Below are positions 41,270 to 49,243 of a stretch of DNA of 64,000 nt, piece by piece. The DNA comes from Erysipelotrichaceae bacterium (lineage in GTDB: Bacteria; Bacillota_I; Bacilli_A; Erysipelotrichales; Erysipelotrichaceae), in NCBI GenBank assembly GCA_017512285.1, contig JAFWGU010000035.1, positions 1-64,000 on the forward strand, in the 5' to 3' direction. Both the position numbers and the translations under genes were made by a program. Every line of letters starts with the position of its first letter. Within the stretch, counting starts at the first letter, position 1. Below the pieces are notes generated by a model. It searched no databases, had not been told where the DNA came from, and worked only from the letters and a program-made list of their open reading frames with translations.

Positions 41270-42964
41270 ATGAAATTCAGTGAGATGAAATATGAAAGAC
41301 CTGACTATCAGCAGTATTCTGTCCGCATGAATGAACTGCTGGACAGACTTGAAAAGGCTGAAGACAGCAAGACCTTTCTGAAGATATTCAGAGAAATAGA
41401 AACAATGCGTTCAAGGCTGGCAACGATGTCAACATTATGCTCCATCCGCCACAGCATTGACACCAGAGACGAGTTTTATGATAAGGAGAACGATTACTGG
41501 GATGAATACAATCCGCTCTATACGGTCGCAGAAACGCGCCTGAGCAAGATCTGCGTTGCCTGCCCGTTCAGGAACGAACTGTATGACGTAATACCGGAAA
41601 CGTTCTTTCAGACTGCTCAGTGCCAGATCAATTCATTTGATGAGAAAATCGTGCCCTTACTGCAGCAGGAAAACAGATTAAGCAGTGAATACGGCAAGCT
41701 GAAGGCCGGCGCCCAGATCCCTTTTGAAGGGAAGATATACAACCTTTCGAGCATTTCCCCGCTGATGGTTTCCAATGACCGGGAACTGCGCAGAAGGGCC
41801 AGTGCAGCTTTCGTAGGATTCTACCAGGATAATGAAGCTGAATTTGACCGCATCTACGATGAACTGGTAAAGGTGAGAACAAAGATAGCTCACGAGCTTG
41901 GTTATCCGACGTTCGTAGAGCTGGCCTATCAGAGAATGATGCGTCTGGACTACAATGCTGAGATGGTAGCCAACTACCGCCGTCAGATCCTGGATGATCT
42001 GGTACCGGCAGCTACCAGACTTTATGAGAGACAGGCCGCAAGACTTGGCCTGGACAAACTGGCTTACTATGATGAGAGCATGGAATTCCTTTCAGGCAAT
42101 CCGACACCGAAGGGAACCTACGAGCAGCTGATCGAAAAGGCCAGAAAGATGTATCACGAAATGAGCAGGGAAACTGCCGAGTTCATAGATACGATGATCG
42201 AAGGCGACTTATGGGATCTGAAATCCCGTGACGGCAAGGAAATGGGCGGTTACTGCACATCGATACCTGACTACAAGGTTCCGTTCATCTTTGCCAACTT
42301 CAACGGTACCAGCGGAGACGTTGACGTACTGACACACGAGGCAGGCCATGCCTTCCAGTACTACATGTCCAGAAACATTCCGGTCTCTGATGTCCAGTGG
42401 CCGACCATGGAATCAGCTGAAATACACTCAATGTCCATGGAATTCAATGCCTGGCCATGGATGGGCCTGTTCTTTGAGGAAGATGAGGCCAAGTACAAGT
42501 TCCACCATCTGGGCAGTGCCATCAAGTTTCTGCCTTATGGCGTCTGCGTAGACCACTTCCAGCACGAAGTCTATGCTAATCCGGACTGGACGCCGGATGA
42601 AAGAAAGGCCTGCTGGAGAAGACTGGAGAAGATGTATATGCCGCATAAGGATTATTCCGAGGCACCTTTGCTGGAAAAGGGCTGCTGGTGGTACAGGCAG
42701 GGGCACATATTCGCTTCCCCATTCTATTACATCGATTACACCCTGGCTCAGGTATGCGCCTTACAGTTCTGGGTAAGGAATCATAACAATGATCATGAGG
42801 CCTGGAACGACTATGTCAGACTGTGTTCATTGGGTGGAACAAAGAGCTTCACCGGCCTGGTAAGGGCAGCCGGACTCAAGGTTCCGTTTGAAGACGGATG
42901 CGTTAAGTCAATAGTCAGGGACATCGAGGATTACCTCGAGTCCGTCGATGACACCAAACTATGA
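41270..42964 (+). CDS. pepF: M3 family oligoendopeptidase
   Basis: A 564-residue zinc peptidase that cleaves cytosolic oligopeptides. The zinc site is HEAGH (about 355-359) in VLTHEAGHAFQYYMSRN, with the third ligand Glu in ESAEIHSMSMEF. The family-typical YCTSIPDYKVPFIFANFNGT precedes it. The start at 41270 is set by GGAGG at 41257-41262; an upstream TTG overlaps this site and is unlikely. Complete and monocistronic. Confidence 0.92.
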   Translation: MKFSEMKYERPDYQQYSVRMNELLDRLEKAEDSKTFLKIFREIETMRSRLATMSTLCSIRHSIDTRDEFYDKENDYWDEYNPLYTVAETRLSKICVACPFRNELYDVIPETFFQTAQCQINSFDEKIVPLLQQENRLSSEYGKLKAGAQIPFEGKIYNLSSISPLMVSNDRELRRRASAAFVGFYQDNEAEFDRIYDELVKVRTKIAHELGYPTFVELAYQRMMRLDYNAEMVANYRRQILDDLVPAATRLYERQAARLGLDKLAYYDESMEFLSGNPTPKGTYEQLIEKARKMYHEMSRETAEFIDTMIEGDLWDLKSRDGKEMGGYCTSIPDYKVPFIFANFNGTSGDVDVLTHEAGHAFQYYMSRNIPVSDVQWPTMESAEIHSMSMEFNAWPWMGLFFEEDEAKYKFHHLGSAIKFLPYGVCVDHFQHEVYANPDWTPDERKACWRRLEKMYMPHKDYSEAPLLEKGCWWYRQGHIFASPFYYIDYTLAQVCALQFWVRNHNNDHEAWNDYVRLCSLGGTKSFTGLVRAAGLKVPFEDGCVKSIVRDIEDYLESVDDTKL

Positions 42965-43003
42965 ATAAACCTTTGTTTACGGCATTTTTCGTCAATTTTC
43001 TCA

Positions 43004-43032
43004 TTGACAAAGATGGGGTGAACTAATAGAAT
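43004..43032 (+). promoter_or_regulatory. rplM-rpsI promoter
   Basis: TTGACA at 43004-43009, 17-nt spacer and TAGAAT at 43027-43032. Confidence 0.8.
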
Positions 43033-43038
43033 ATTAGT

Positions 43039-43080
43039 TGGCACTTTCAATGTAGCCCCGGAAACTACATTTGTAAGGAG
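43039..43080 (+). promoter_or_regulatory. L13-type leader
   Basis: A short leader with hairpin AATGTAG (43049-43055)/CTACATT (43065-43071) just before AAGGAGG. It matches the place and size of the L13 autoregulatory leader of Firmicutes, in which the ribosomal protein limits its own synthesis. Confidence 0.55.
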
Positions 43081-43090
43081 GACTATTATT

Positions 43091-43528
43091 ATGCGTCAAA
43101 CAACGATGCTTAAACCAGCAGAAGTACAGCGTACATGGTATGTTGTCGACGGTACAGGACTGACACTCGGACGCTTATCAACCGTAGTAGCAGCAGTACT
43201 GAGAGGCAAGAACAAGCCAACGTACACACCGAATGTTGATTGTGGAGACTTTGTCATCGTAATCAATGCCGACAAGATCGTCGTGACAGGAAACAAGTTA
43301 GATACAAAGAAGTACTATCATCATTCACAGTTCCCAGGTGGAATGCGTATCAGAACAATGCGCACCATGAAGGACAAGTATACTGTTGAATGGGTTGAGA
43401 AGTCAATCCAGGGTATGTTACCACACACAAAGTTAGGTGACGTACAGCGTAAACATTTATTTGTTTATAAGGGCAGTGAACATCCACATGCAGCTCAGAA
43501 ACCAGTTGAGCTGAAGATTGAAGACTAG
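43091..43528 (+). CDS. rplM: 50S ribosomal protein L13
   Basis: A 145-residue protein with typical L13 segments: [44 protein letters not shown] and [16 protein letters not shown] lies upstream. Cotranscribed with rpsI, 11 nt downstream. A/T-rich codon choice fits high expression. Confidence 0.97.
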   Translation: MRQTTMLKPAEVQRTWYVVDGTGLTLGRLSTVVAAVLRGKNKPTYTPNVDCGDFVIVINADKIVVTGNKLDTKKYYHHSQFPGGMRIRTMRTMKDKYTVEWVEKSIQGMLPHTKLGDVQRKHLFVYKGSEHPHAAQKPVELKIED

Positions 43529-43539
43529 GAGGACAGGTT

Positions 43540-43947
43540 ATGCCAGCTAAGAAAAAAGAAGTTATAACATATCAGGGCACCGGTCGTCGTAAGAGTTCAG
43601 TCGCCAGAGTATACATTACTCCAGGTAAGGGTGTTATCACAGTTAATGACAAGAGCTTAGACGAGTATCTGCCATTGGAAACTCTGAGAATGGTTGTCAG
43701 AGCTCCGTTTGAAGTAACAGAGACTGTTGGACAGTACGATGTTAAGATCAACGTATACGGTGGCGGACATGCAGGACAGGCAGGCGCTATGAGACACGGT
43801 ATCGCAAGAGCTTTATGTGAAGTTGTTGAAGATTTCCGTCCAAAGCTGAAGGCTGCAGGATTCCTGACAAGAGACTCTCGTGCTAAGGAACGTAAGAAGT
43901 ACGGTTTGAAGGCTGCTAGAAGAGCTCCACAGTTCAGCAAGCGTTAA
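43540..43947 (+). CDS. rpsI: 30S ribosomal protein S9
   Basis: A 135-residue protein ending in the invariant [17 protein letters not shown] tail, which contacts tRNA in the P site. [19 protein letters not shown] near the N-terminus is typical. AGGAGGA precedes the ATG. Second gene of rplM-rpsI. Confidence 0.97.
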   Translation: MPAKKKEVITYQGTGRRKSSVARVYITPGKGVITVNDKSLDEYLPLETLRMVVRAPFEVTETVGQYDVKINVYGGGHAGQAGAMRHGIARALCEVVEDFRPKLKAAGFLTRDSRAKERKKYGLKAARRAPQFSKR

Positions 43948-43965
43948 TCATTATCATTACGTTAT

Positions 43966-43996
43966 AAACGTCTGTCAATTTGGCAGACGTTTTATT
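43966..43996 (+). terminator. Terminator of rplM-rpsI
   Basis: AAACGTCTG (43966-43974) pairs with CAGACGTTT (43984-43992), then TTATTT. Confidence 0.85.
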
Positions 43997-44049
43997 TATG
44001 CTCAATGTAAAATGTGCTATGATTTTAATGGAGTAGGAGATCAATAATC

Positions 44050-45012
44050 ATGAAATTCTTGACAAAGTTAGTTTTAGGCGCCATCGCTGCAGCTGCAGGC
44101 GGTGTAGCCGTTAATAAGGTCGTCAGTAATAAGGAATCAGAAATGATCGAAGGACTGTATGGCCGTTATGTTGAAGTATTCGGCAAGAGGATCTGCGTTG
44201 AAGTAAGAGGAGAGGGAAGCGAGACCATCGTTCTTTATCCTGGATTCGGGGATGTTTCTCCGGTACTCAACTTCCGTCCGCTGGCCAGCTTTCTGTCACA
44301 TTATTACAGAGTAGTTACCGTTGAACCGTTTGGTTACGGCATCAGTGACAGTACCAGCAGGGAAAGATCAGTTGAAAACATCGCAGAGGAACTGCACGAA
44401 ACCATGAAGGCGCTGGAAATAGATAACTATGTTCTGGCTGCTCATTCGTTTGGCGGTGTCTATGCCCTGGAATTAATGAACAGCTACCCTGGTGAAGTAA
44501 AGGCCTTCATAGGCATTGATACGACCGTTCCTGAGGCAATGAAGTATCTTGATGATTCACTGGTCGAATACGCATTGGGAAGCGGCACGAGGTTCCTGAA
44601 TGAATCAGGCATCAACCGTCTGTTACTGGCATTCAATGAAGAGAGATTCCTGCCGGAGAATGAATATTATCAGTACACCAATGCTGAAAAGAAGATGTTC
44701 AACATCCTGACTCTCAACAGGTCATTCACGGACAACATGAAGGATGAAATGTTACTGGCAAAGGAGAATCTTGACAAGATCCTGACAAAGGCGATCCCTG
44801 ATGATGTACCGGTATATCAGTTCGTATCACTGCACAATGACCGTCTGCTGGAATCTCTGGGAGCTCCTGAAGATACCTGGACTCATTACCATGAGATCCT
44901 GACCAACAATCCAAAGAGCAAACTGGAAAGACATGCAGCGCCGCATGAACTGCATCAGAAGATAACCAAGGAAATGGCCATCAACATTGATGAATGGCTG
45001 AGATCGCTATAG
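44050..45012 (+). CDS. Alpha/beta hydrolase with N-terminal anchor
   Basis: A 320-residue alpha/beta-hydrolase. The N-terminus (about 1-20, LTKLVLGAIAAAAGGVAV) is a signal anchor, so the enzyme is probably membrane-attached. The oxyanion region is VLYPGFGDVSP; the nucleophile elbow is AAHSFGGVYAL with Ser near 133 (Ala replaces the first Gly of GxSxG); the last His is in AAPHELHQK. Substrate unknown. TAGGAG precedes the ATG. Confidence 0.82.
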   Translation: MKFLTKLVLGAIAAAAGGVAVNKVVSNKESEMIEGLYGRYVEVFGKRICVEVRGEGSETIVLYPGFGDVSPVLNFRPLASFLSHYYRVVTVEPFGYGISDSTSRERSVENIAEELHETMKALEIDNYVLAAHSFGGVYALELMNSYPGEVKAFIGIDTTVPEAMKYLDDSLVEYALGSGTRFLNESGINRLLLAFNEERFLPENEYYQYTNAEKKMFNILTLNRSFTDNMKDEMLLAKENLDKILTKAIPDDVPVYQFVSLHNDRLLESLGAPEDTWTHYHEILTNNPKSKLERHAAPHELHQKITKEMAINIDEWLRSL

Positions 45013-45022
45013 CAGAAGAGAC

Positions 45023-45058
45023 AAGGGCAGACAGTTACGACCGTCTGCCTTTTCTTTT
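45023..45058 (+). terminator. Intrinsic terminator
   Basis: GGCAGAC (45026-45032) pairs with GTCTGCC (45043-45049), extended by wobble and A-T pairs, then TTTTCTTTT. Confidence 0.82.
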
Positions 45059-45091
45059 ATGAAATAATTGTCATATCAGCTAAAAATATGC

Positions 45092-45121
45092 TTGACAGTA
45101 TAAATAATGGATTGATATAAT
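45092..45121 (+). promoter_or_regulatory. tRNA-Glu promoter
   Basis: TTGACA at 45092-45097, 18-nt spacer and an extended -10 (TGATATAAT, 45113-45121). Confidence 0.82.
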
Positions 45122-45133
45122 AATCAAGCTGAT

Positions 45134-45210
45134 GGTCCGTTGGAGAAGTGGTTTAACTCACATGCCTTTCACGCATGCACTCACGGGTTCGAATCCCGTA
45201 CGGGCTACCA
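45134..45210 (+). tRNA. tRNA-Glu (anticodon TTC)
   Basis: Complete cloverleaf with encoded CCA. The anticodon stem CATGC/GCATG encloses CTTTCAC with anticodon TTC, and the T arm is ACGGG-TTCGAAT-CCCGT. The acceptor GGTCCGT/ACGGGCT includes G-U pairs at the first and third positions, unusual but still stable. Confidence 0.93.
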
Positions 45211-45221
45211 TTTGAAAAAAC

Positions 45222-45245
45222 ACCCGGTTAGTGCCGGGTTTTTTT
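45222..45245 (+). terminator. Terminator of tRNA-Glu
   Basis: ACCCGG (45222-45227) pairs with CCGGGT (45234-45239), then T6. Confidence 0.85.
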
Positions 45246-45269
45246 GTGCCTGCATGATCAATGAACAAA

Positions 45270-45295
45270 GAAAAAAGCTTCCTTGCGGAAGCTTT
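45270..45295 (-). terminator. Terminator of tRNA-Lys
   Basis: On the minus strand AAAGCTTCC-gcaa-GGAAGCTTT then T. Arms at 45274-45282 and 45287-45295. Confidence 0.85.
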
Positions 45296-45303
45296 ATCTT
45301 CAA

Positions 45304-45379
45304 TGGTGCTCCGATAGGGACTCGAACCCTAGACCCACTGATTAAGAGTCAGTTGCTCTACCATCTGAGCTATCAAAGC
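45304..45379 (-). tRNA. tRNA-Lys (anticodon CTT)
   Basis: Minus-strand tRNA with encoded CCA. The loop CTCTTAA gives anticodon CTT (reads AAG); the T arm contains GGTTCGAGTCC. The acceptor GCTTTGA/TCGGAGC has two internal G-U pairs. It converges on tRNA-Glu. Confidence 0.95.
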
Positions 45380-45388
45380 AGCTAATAT

Positions 45389-45417
45389 ATTGTAGCATTA
45401 ACATTTTTAAGATGCAA
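45389..45417 (-). promoter_or_regulatory. tRNA-Lys promoter
   Basis: Minus-strand TTGCAT (plus 45412-45417), 17-nt spacer, TACAAT (plus 45389-45394). Confidence 0.72.
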
Positions 45418-45442
45418 CCCCGATTTTCAAAACTTTTCAAGC

Positions 45443-45480
45443 AAAAAGAGCTGCAAATATTATGGGGAACAGCTCTTTCT
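45443..45480 (-). terminator. Probable terminator downstream of the PfkB kinase gene
   Basis: AAAGAGCTG (45445-45453) pairs with CAGCTCTTT (45470-45478) around a 16-nt loop; on the minus strand T5 follows. It lies about 100 nt past the kinase stop. Confidence 0.65.
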
Positions 45481-45582
45481 GCATAACCTGGTTATAAGAA
45501 GGTCGAATAATGAAAAAAATATTTAACGTATGTGATGATAATATAGCATGAATTGGTGAAATAATTGTGAAATGAAATCACA

Positions 45583-46527
45583 TTATTCATTGTTCATCAG
45601 ATAATCCGGCAGAACCAGTTCAAACTCTTCCGGTCTGAAGCGCGGGCAGACGTTTTCCTTGGTAGATATTACGGAAGAGGCGAGTCTTGTTCCGATTACG
45701 CAGGCTTCTCTTAACGTCTTGCCATATGTTAATCCGATGGCTACTCCGGCAAAGAAACTGTCACCGGCACCGGTGGTGTCTATTACGTCAACCTTCTGTG
45801 GTGGGATGTAGCCCGCTTCGCCATGTTCCTCGGCATATACGGCTCCACCTTCACCCATGGTAACGACCATCTTTCTGATCTGGGCGTTGTCTATTCTGGT
45901 TTCCAGAAGGGAATACATTTCCTCATTCGTCAGATTTTCATATTCTTCTGAGAACAATAATCCGGCTTCCTGCTGGTTGCAGACAAGGCAGTCAACCTTT
46001 GTTATGAGGTCTCTTCTCATCATGGCTATGGACATGTTGCTGACGACGGCGTAAATCTTCTTACCGTACTTTTCAGCAAGCCGGAAGATCTCCTTGAGCA
46101 GTTCAACTTCCATGTCTATCTCTACGACGATGCTGTCACAGGCTGAGATGATTTCGTCGCCGTGTTCTTCCAGAACGTTCTTTATCATTGAAAGGTCAGG
46201 TCTCTTTGATATGGAGGCAATTACGTCTCCGTTATTGTCAAAGATAGCCAGCCAGCTGCCTAAGCCGTCTTCGGTCCTGACGATGTAGTCGGTGTTAACA
46301 TGATGCTTTTTAAGCTTTTCTATTACGTCGGTACTGGTGCCGCTTTGATCAAGCACGGTTACAAATGTCGGTCTGAGTTCAATGTTGGCAATGTCTTCAA
46401 CGACGTTTCTGCTGACGCCGCCATGAACCTGAACAACTCTGCCGACGTTTCTTCCGGCAGGAATGTACTGAGCAAGAGGATAACCCTTGATGTCTACGAA
46501 TGTAGCACCGAAAACAACAATACCCAT
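45583..46527 (-). CDS. PfkB family kinase, PsuK-like
   Basis: A 314-residue ribokinase-fold kinase. GAGRNVGRVVQVHGGVSRNVVEDIANI-type substrate region (here AGRNVGRVVQVHGGVSRNVV) resembles pseudouridine kinase PsuK, and DTTGAGDSFFAGVAIGL holds the catalytic Asp. The start at 46527 is chosen because GGAGGTG lies 5 nt upstream. No pseudouridine glycosidase gene adjoins, so the substrate (pseudouridine, ribose or another sugar) stays open. Monocistronic. Confidence 0.82.
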   Translation of the reverse strand: MGIVVFGATFVDIKGYPLAQYIPAGRNVGRVVQVHGGVSRNVVEDIANIELRPTFVTVLDQSGTSTDVIEKLKKHHVNTDYIVRTEDGLGSWLAIFDNNGDVIASISKRPDLSMIKNVLEEHGDEIISACDSIVVEIDMEVELLKEIFRLAEKYGKKIYAVVSNMSIAMMRRDLITKVDCLVCNQQEAGLLFSEEYENLTNEEMYSLLETRIDNAQIRKMVVTMGEGGAVYAEEHGEAGYIPPQKVDVIDTTGAGDSFFAGVAIGLTYGKTLREACVIGTRLASSVISTKENVCPRFRPEEFELVLPDYLMNNE

Positions 46528-46661
46528 AAGCACCTCCGTATGAATACTATAATTGTCTTCTTTTTTTCTCTTTTCAGCAAGACAAATCATCCATTTGATG
46601 TTGCATTTGCATGTAGGGTGGGGTGTTATGCTAAAATATAAAGAAGATAGAGGGTGTTAAC

Positions 46662-47267
46662 ATGCAGGATCTCGTAAAATGGACAATCATAATATTCGCA
46701 ATAACCATAGCGCTGGAAGTAGGTTTCTATTTCCTGAAACGCTACTATGTCAATAAGCTGGCTAATGTGCTGGTAAACGGCAACTCACAGGAATTTGAAA
46801 GACTTGTTCAGAACAGGTTTGTCAGATATATCGTTCCGCCTTTCAACAGAGAATACATGGAACTTAACAACTACATTGCCACCGGCAATGACAAGAAGAC
46901 CAGGGAAATGTTTGAAACGTTCAGAACGAGAACGCTTAACAACGCCCAGAAGAAGGCTGTTGACGTTCAGGGGTTCAACTTCTACCTGACCAGCAAGGAC
47001 GCTTCCAATACCAGGTATTATCTTGATGAACTTGGAAAACTTGACATGGACGAAAAGAACATGACGACGATGAAGAGACTCTACTCAATAATCATAGAAA
47101 ATGACAGAAAGATGCTGGACAGGATCGTTGAGGAGACCGAGCGCATGACAGGCGAGGAAAAACTCGATAATCAGCTACTGCTGGCTCAGGTCTATGCAAA
47201 TCTTGAAGACAGGGAAAATGCTGAGAAGTATCTGTTACTGGTAAAAGAAGGTACAGCGAATAAGTAA
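46662..47267 (+). CDS. Membrane-anchored helical (TPR-like) protein, unknown function
   Basis: A 201-residue protein: one TM helix at about 6-24 (WTIIIFAITIALEVGFYFL), then an all-helical charged region with two repeat-like units; the last, LLLAQVYANLEDRENAEKYLLL, has TPR character. Extended -10 TGCTAAAAT at 46629-46637 and GAGGGTG upstream of the ATG. It begins a run of three unknown genes (stop to start 1 nt, then 1-base overlap), so the products probably act together at the membrane. Confidence 0.65.
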   Translation: MQDLVKWTIIIFAITIALEVGFYFLKRYYVNKLANVLVNGNSQEFERLVQNRFVRYIVPPFNREYMELNNYIATGNDKKTREMFETFRTRTLNNAQKKAVDVQGFNFYLTSKDASNTRYYLDELGKLDMDEKNMTTMKRLYSIIIENDRKMLDRIVEETERMTGEEKLDNQLLLAQVYANLEDRENAEKYLLLVKEGTANK

Positions 47268-47268
47268 G

Positions 47269-48099
47269 ATGAGAAAAGTACGTGTATTACTGGCTGTATT
47301 AGCCATGATAATGACATGTGCCTGCAGCAAGACCGTGACCCTGATGAATGAGAATGCTGAGATAACGGAGTTTCCCGACAGCGCGGTAAGCTATGCTGAA
47401 AGCCTGGTGGCTGATGCGTCAGATGCGGAGATCGGGTCAGGAGTTTACGTTAACAGAATCACGTCTGCCGGAGGCATAGAAAAAACGGAAACGATGCTGT
47501 TTCCTGTTTACTGTGAAGGCAAGCTTGACTGCATGATCCTGCTTGAAGGCGATGAGGAGGAAGTCATTTCCGAAGAGGATCTGATGAAAAAACTGAATGA
47601 TAATATTGACAGATGGGAATTCATGCTGGATGTCAGCGGCAGGAAGCTGCTGGGAGTAAACAATATTGAAACCATTGTTCTGAGTGGTGATGATGAACTG
47701 GATGAACTGGAGAAGGAAACTATAGTGAAACTGCAGAAACTTAGCATAAAGAACAGCCGGATCGGCTTGATGAGACAGAAACTGAAGACCACCACGGGCA
47801 ATGTCGTAATTGGCCCTGACGGTCAGATTTACAGTGCGGACAGGATCGTTGTCAGGTTTACCGAAGGAGAAGGCAATGAGAAAAAGAAGATGTTTGAGAA
47901 ATTCTGTCAGGGCAGCTTCAGAAGGAGCATCAAGAGCCAGAGCACATATGTGTTCCAGGTAAAGCCACAGAGTTATTCAAAGCTCATGGAAATCGTCTGT
48001 GAAGCTGAAAAGCTTGATTATGTCGTTTCAGCCTGGCTGGACAAGGCAAACCAGCCTCATGAAAGCTCCTCTAATGTTGATGGAAAGGCTGACAGGTAA
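47269..48099 (+). CDS. Exported protein with a C-terminal I9/propeptide-like domain
   Basis: A 276-residue protein with an N-terminal export signal (KVRVLLAVLAMIMTCACSK); the Cys could be lipidated although TCAC is a poor lipobox. Residues about 195-260 (ADRIVVRFTEGEG ... YVFQVKPQSYSKLMEIVCEAEKLDYVVSAWLD, shown as two spans) look like the beta-alpha-beta fold of subtilisin propeptides and I9 inhibitors. No protease is encoded beside it. It may be a protease inhibitor or a sensor. Assignment of the domain is by eye and tentative. Translationally linked to both neighbours. Confidence 0.55.
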   Translation: MRKVRVLLAVLAMIMTCACSKTVTLMNENAEITEFPDSAVSYAESLVADASDAEIGSGVYVNRITSAGGIEKTETMLFPVYCEGKLDCMILLEGDEEEVISEEDLMKKLNDNIDRWEFMLDVSGRKLLGVNNIETIVLSGDDELDELEKETIVKLQKLSIKNSRIGLMRQKLKTTTGNVVIGPDGQIYSADRIVVRFTEGEGNEKKKMFEKFCQGSFRRSIKSQSTYVFQVKPQSYSKLMEIVCEAEKLDYVVSAWLDKANQPHESSSNVDGKADR

Positions 48100-48461
48100 T
48101 GAACGAATATCTGATTTTCTGCAATTTTGAGAAGAACAGTCTTGAAATGACCCTTAAGGGATACCTTGAGGAAGGATTTAAGACCGTGCTTGATACGAAG
48201 AAGTACTGCGCTATCAGCAGGGAAGAGGAACCTGCTGATGAAAAGACGCTCAAGGCTCTGCTTAAGATCGTTTGCAGGGAACTTGAAAAGCACTCTGACG
48301 GAAAGGCAGTCTGTTATGATGCAGGTCCGATCATCAACAAGCACGTACCCAGGCTGACGGAAAACGAAATGAAGAGTCTGAAGTTTCATGATCCGTTTCT
48401 TGACGACGTAAAGGTCTTGGTAAGCAGGATCATTCTGGAAAGGGATAAGGAGAGGGGATGA
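48099..48461 (+). CDS. Small cytosolic protein, unknown function
   Basis: A 120-residue protein without signal or TM segment, with mixed charged helices (ADEKTLKALLKIVCRELEKH) and a conserved-looking end HDPFLDDVKVLVSRIILERDKE. No family recognised. The ATG overlaps the previous stop by one base (TAATG). A terminator hairpin overlaps its own stop codon. Confidence 0.6.
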   Translation: MNEYLIFCNFEKNSLEMTLKGYLEEGFKTVLDTKKYCAISREEEPADEKTLKALLKIVCRELEKHSDGKAVCYDAGPIINKHVPRLTENEMKSLKFHDPFLDDVKVLVSRIILERDKERG

Positions 48462-48477
48462 CAATCCCCTTGTTTTT
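48453..48477 (+). terminator. Intrinsic terminator
   Basis: AGGGGAT (48453-48459) pairs with ATCCCCT (48464-48470), then TGTTTTT. It ends only 4 nt before the HAD gene start, so that gene relies on readthrough or an internal promoter. Confidence 0.75.
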
Positions 48478-48480
48478 GCC

Positions 48481-49185
48481 ATGAGATACGATAACTATGT
48501 TTTTGACCTGTACGGTACACTTATAGACATCTGCACTGATGAGGAACAGGATGAACTATGGAATAAGTCTGCGATCTGGCTTGAGAAAAAGGGTGTTTTA
48601 TTTGAGCCGGAAACGATTAGAGCCATGTATCATGAGATCATTGAAAGGAAGAGAGCCGGCAGAAAGGATGTCAGATATCCGGAAGTAAGCGTCAAGGGAG
48701 TATTTGACGAGATATGCGCTGGAAAGCTTGATGAAAAGGAACTGAATGAATTTGCCTGGTATTTCCGTCAGGAGTCAACACTGAAGCTGCAGCTTTATAA
48801 CGGCGTCATTGAACTGCTTGAATACATCAGAAACAAAGGCGGCAAAACCATACTGCTTTCAAATGCTCAGGCATGCTTTACAATGCCTGAACTTATGAAG
48901 CTTGATCTGCTGAAATATCTTGATCATGTCTTCATCAGTTCCGATTACGGAGTATGCAAACCTGATGAGAAATTCTGGCAGATAATGATTGAGAATACGG
49001 GAATTGATCCCCACAGGACCGTGATGATAGGCAATGATTACTTCAGTGACATCAGCGGAGCAAGGGCTTTTGGAGTGAAGGGGATATACATTCACCAGGA
49101 CATTTCTCCGCAGAATGAGCCGGAGTTCACCTGTGAAGCAAAAATAATGGATGGAAATGTAAGAAAAATAGCAGAATACTTGTAA
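48481..49185 (+). CDS. HAD superfamily hydrolase
   Basis: A 234-residue HAD-IA hydrolase. Motif I is FDLYGTLID with nucleophile Asp9; the second Asp of phosphatase-type DxD is Tyr11, as in haloacid dehalogenase-like members. Motif II is LLSNAQ (Ser), motif III Lys in YGVCKPDEKFW, motif IV GNDYFSDISGA. Likely a phosphatase or dehalogenase of small molecules; the substrate is unknown. The start codon lies right behind a terminator and lacks a clear ribosome binding site. Confidence 0.85.
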   Translation: MRYDNYVFDLYGTLIDICTDEEQDELWNKSAIWLEKKGVLFEPETIRAMYHEIIERKRAGRKDVRYPEVSVKGVFDEICAGKLDEKELNEFAWYFRQESTLKLQLYNGVIELLEYIRNKGGKTILLSNAQACFTMPELMKLDLLKYLDHVFISSDYGVCKPDEKFWQIMIENTGIDPHRTVMIGNDYFSDISGARAFGVKGIYIHQDISPQNEPEFTCEAKIMDGNVRKIAEYL

Positions 49186-49221
49186 ATATCTACATATTAT
49201 TCTATAATGAAAACGATTTCA
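49180..49221 (+). promoter_or_regulatory. malQ promoter with CRE/LacI-type operator
   Basis: TTGTAA at 49180-49185, 17-nt spacer, TATAAT at 49203-49208. TGAAAACGATTTCA at 49208-49221 fits the catabolite-responsive element consensus fully and covers the transcription start. It could bind CcpA, the LacI protein of this operon, or both. Confidence 0.8.
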
Positions 49222-49243
49222 TAAGGTTAAACAGGCGAATAAT

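Noticed and set aside
45140-45385. Open frame across the tRNA-Glu/tRNA-Lys region
   Set aside because: It covers two well-formed tRNAs and their terminators and has no ribosome binding site.
48099-48482. Minus-strand frame opposite the small unknown gene
   Set aside because: The plus-strand gene overlaps its neighbour in a translationally coupled way; the antisense frame has no ribosome binding site.
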